Source of the DNA: Chara braunii
Lineage: Eukaryota > Streptophyta > Charophyceae > Charales > Characeae
DNA length: 32,181 nucleotides
NCBI GenBank assembly: GCA_003427395.1
Contig: BFEA01000276.1
Span: 1,710,376 to 1,742,556 of the forward strand
Direction of reading: 5' to 3'
Shown: piece by piece, positions 29,721 through 32,181 of the stretch
Position numbering within the stretch: the stretch's first letter is position 1
Layout: each line of letters opens with the position of its first letter
Translations under genes and position numbers: made by a program
The notes under the pieces: model-generated
The model's database searches: none
Seen by the model: only the letters and a program-made list of their open reading frames with translations
What the model was told of the DNA's origin: nothing

Positions 29721-29989
29721 CAAATTTGACCACAGGGGCGGAGTGCAGGCTGAAGTGCAGATTTGAATGCAAGATTAAGCGAGAAACTGTATGTGGAGTT
29801 TTGAACGCATAACTCAGACACAGGCCAAGGAAACAGGTCTTATTGCATGTCGAGGCACAAGCTTGGTGCAAATCCAAAAGCCTTTACATCACTGTTCCTT
29901 TCTTTCCCTAGAAAGCTGTTCGAGCAGATACTTCTGGACTGCAGTAACTCAGACCATTCCAATCATGGATAAATCAGTCAGCTTCAGCT

Positions 29990-30240
29990 TATATGAGTAG
30001 CAATTCAGACAGCTTTAATCAACAACAATTCAACCAATCCCAAGCAGCAACAACCCACCCAAGTGGTTTCAAACAGCAGCAGAAACTCAGACAATTTCCA
30101 TCAAGAATAGTTTCAAACAACTTCAATCAGCAGTAGACCAAACAGTTTGAATCAGTGGAAGATCAGACAGTTCCAAGCAGCAACATTTTGAATAGTCTTA
30201 CACAGCAACTGCCAACAGGTCAATTTGTTCAGAGCAGCCG
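29990..30240. repeat. Second degenerate minisatellite, CAGCAG/TTTCAA type
   Basis: Units like CAAACAGTTTCAATCAGCAG recur about every 25-33 bp with much decay. It is unrelated in sequence to the array just to its left, with about 270 bp between the two. Confidence 0.75.
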
Positions 30241-30440
30241 GAGGGAGGACAATCAGGGTTAACGGTGAGAGAACATGACACGGTGGAAATGAAGCATGTG
30301 ACTTGGAGAACGAGCATCTCTGCAGTCATAGAGTGCGCAATTCAGTAACGTCGTAGACTCGTAGGTCATTTGGAGCCGTGGCGGGGAGACAGAGGTGAGA
30401 CGAACTCGACAATTCGTGATTGTGACGGAGCAAAGTTCAA
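30241..30440. other. No gene seen
   Basis: Spacer between the minisatellite and the LINE. The minus frame over it (30486-30259) has no LINE motif. Confidence 0.4.
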
Positions 30441-32181
30441 CAAGGCCATTGTGAGGGTCACTAGTACTCTTTGAGGATGCCCTCACGACCCAGTTTAATC
30501 GTCACCTACAATCTATGGACCCAAGATGGTCAGGTCCGAACTCTGGGGGAACTAAGAGGATATGAAGTGGACGTTGATTCGTGGGCTTTGAGAGACTTCT
30601 TCTTCCACATTCTGATCACACGCTTCCACCATGATTGTGAGGCTGTCCATGAAATATGAACATACCGGTATGGCTTCCTCTGAGATCCTTGCAATTTGAA
30701 TTCTTTGGAGGTCCTTATTCTGTCTCAGATTAGCCAATAATGTTTCCATAATTACGAGGAAGCGAAAGTGGGCAATAAGAGAAAGTGGGCAATATGGTCC
30801 CCTCAACCGATGGATACAGTTTGAACTCGGGGGCCACGGAGCCATTGATCTGGACTCGGGTGTTGGCATTTTCATGAAGGATTTGGACTCATCGTCGGAA
30901 GCATGAGCTGCAGCTCATCTTTGCCACGCATCTACAGAAAAAAAAAGCCAATCAACATGGTCTTATGCTTTTTCGAAGTCGATGAAAATAAAGGCTGCGT
31001 TTTGCTTACTCTGTTAATCTCATTTCGTTCACTAGGAGAAGGCTTTATTGGATGTGTCTATTTTTTATGAAGCCGATCTATGCAGGGTGAATGATATATT
31101 CCATCACGTCAATCCTTCTGTTGGCGAATGACTTAGATAACATTTTAGAAACCATTGTCAAGAGGGTGATGGGCCGGTAGTTCGTTACGTTCATCTTGTC
31201 CTCTTTTTGTGGAGGGAAAGTACCCCTTGTCCCATGACCTCTCCCATTCTCTCTTCCTCCCATATCCCCCGATAGAATTCCATCAGGTCCGGGCTCAGGG
31301 TTGGGATTCAGGTCCACTGGAATGCGGTGAAAGAAAAAGCTGGCTTTTTTACACACAAGGAAGGAAATACTGCAAGGAGGGGAGGGGAGGGGATGGATAG
31401 CTGACGTGCAATGGCAGGGTGGGCAGGGCGGGGAGGACCAGGATAGGCCCATCAAAGACTACAAGCTCATCTTTCATGAGTGGACGGTCATTAATGGGTC
31501 CGTCCAGCTACGCCCAACGTCGGATTTTTGTGACCCCTTTCCCCCACACCCTCTTTCCCCCACACCCCCTTTCCCTGGTGGATGCTCAATGGTATGAGAT
31601 GTAGCTAGGCTTGGGATAAATAGAACAATTGGCAGCCTATTTAGGCTGAAGAGGTGTCAATACATCCTAGGACAAATGGTCTTTGTTCTCAACTTGACCT
31701 GTGCGTCTTTTGCATTAGCCGATGTCGGGTAATGGCCCCAATACTGTGTGAATATGATATGGGACGTTGGGCCCGGTTCCCAGCACGTGCTGCTCCCCTC
31801 GAATAGACCACAGCCTTGCTTTGTTAAAAAAAAAAAAAGAAGGGTTCTCCACATGGTTTCCCAAAATTCCTTTGGGAACCCATATATGCCCGGGGTCTTG
31901 TCCTCTTCCATCTGGAGCAGCGCAGTCCAGATTTCCTCCTTGGTCAGCGGTGCCTCCAAGCATATGCTCTTTGCTGTGGGGAGAGTCTCTTGTGCATGGG
32001 TTGCATGAACTCCGTCATATCTCTCATACTCCTCATGAGGGTTCGCCACATGGGATGAGAAAAGTTTTGAAAAGAAGGATCTTGTTACGGACTTCGCCAG
32101 GGCTCGATCCCTGGTCTATCTTTTGCTGTTTCGGCTGCATCCCGTTTTCGGCCTGGCACCCTTTTTCCAAACCCCTCCTTT
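30441..32181 (-). mobile_element. Decayed LINE reverse transcriptase, interrupted
   Basis: Down the minus strand, SFFSKLFSSHVANPHEEYER (about 32078) precedes LTKEEIWTALLQMEEDKTPG and GFPKEFWETMW (about 31952-31845), the opening of the L1-type reverse transcriptase. After an insertion come KEDKMNVTNYRPITLL (about 31207-31160), then IHPA, a stop, IGF. In another frame AFIFIDFEKA, a stop (30965-30963) and DHVDW give motif A, with the aspartate kept. Next are TRVQINGSVAPEF, CPLS with a 17-bp duplication (about 30768-30800), and METLLANLRQN. YFMDSL (about 30655) stands where the catalytic Y/FADD box belongs, so the active site is lost. Stops and frameshifts throughout mark a dead copy that runs off the right edge. 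Confidence 0.8.
31400..31838 (+). mobile_element. 5'-truncated LINE 3' end nested in the minus LINE
   Basis: The plus strand reads KDYKLIFHEWTVINGSV and DPFPPHPLS (about 31450-31580), matching ERDYRLVFHDWTNVDPGE and DPFPPHPLS of the 22-kb LINE. It is followed by the tail hairpin (31766-31784), GCACGTGCTGCTCCCC and poly(A) at 31826-31838. It lies between KTPG..GFPKEFW and NYRPI of the opposite-strand reverse transcriptase, so it inserted there. The left end is uncertain and may lie as far left as about 31220. No target duplication was confirmed. Confidence 0.7.

Overview
The window looks like a piece of a large, repeat-choked nuclear genome from a streptophyte (plant lineage). The one clear gene resembles a plant tetratricopeptide (TPR) protein of the HLB1 type. 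The repeats are plant-like: a Ty3-type gag with a primer site matching initiator tRNA-Met, a Tourist-like element with TAA target duplications, and LINEs with poly(A) tails. A charophyte alga such as Chara would fit this mix, but I cannot prove that from sequence alone. Isolated N bases at about 21.7-22.65 kb mark this as draft assembly.

Layout. 0.2-2.8 kb: an intact, intronless, GC-rich minus-strand gene for an 858-residue TPR protein with a long acidic N-terminus. 3-9.8 kb: microsatellites, a possible tRNA-derived SINE, two LINE 3' tails, a diverged ~0.6-0.7 kb direct duplication, and a weak LTR/primer-site candidate. 10.1-10.5 kb: two decayed pieces of nuclear 25S rRNA in opposite orientations. 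13.3-14.2 kb: seven stem-loops sharing a constant ~20-nt loop, with stems that differ but keep pairing, followed by a ~123-bp tandem array (14.2-14.9 kb). 15.7-19.5 kb: a candidate LTR, a perfect tRNA-iMet primer site, a broken gag with a CCHC knuckle, and a 116-bp dimeric tandem array, with no pol seen. 21.3-25.3 kb: minus-strand LINEs carrying two inserted TIR elements. 25.8-26.3 kb: an unrecognised 168-residue ORF. 27.5-30.2 kb: simple repeats, a hammerhead-like ribozyme pair around a perfect 29-bp inverted repeat, and two minisatellites. 30.5-32.2 kb: a decayed LINE reverse transcriptase on the minus strand, interrupted by an opposite-strand LINE 3' fragment.

How it fits together. Only the HLB1-like gene looks like a functional host gene. 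Nearly everything else I can name is mobile DNA or its debris, often nested. The most interesting signals are RNA structures kept by compensatory change: the 13.3-kb stem-loop array, the LINE 3' hairpin with its fixed loop, and the ribozyme-like cores at 28.3 kb. No function is claimed for the array.
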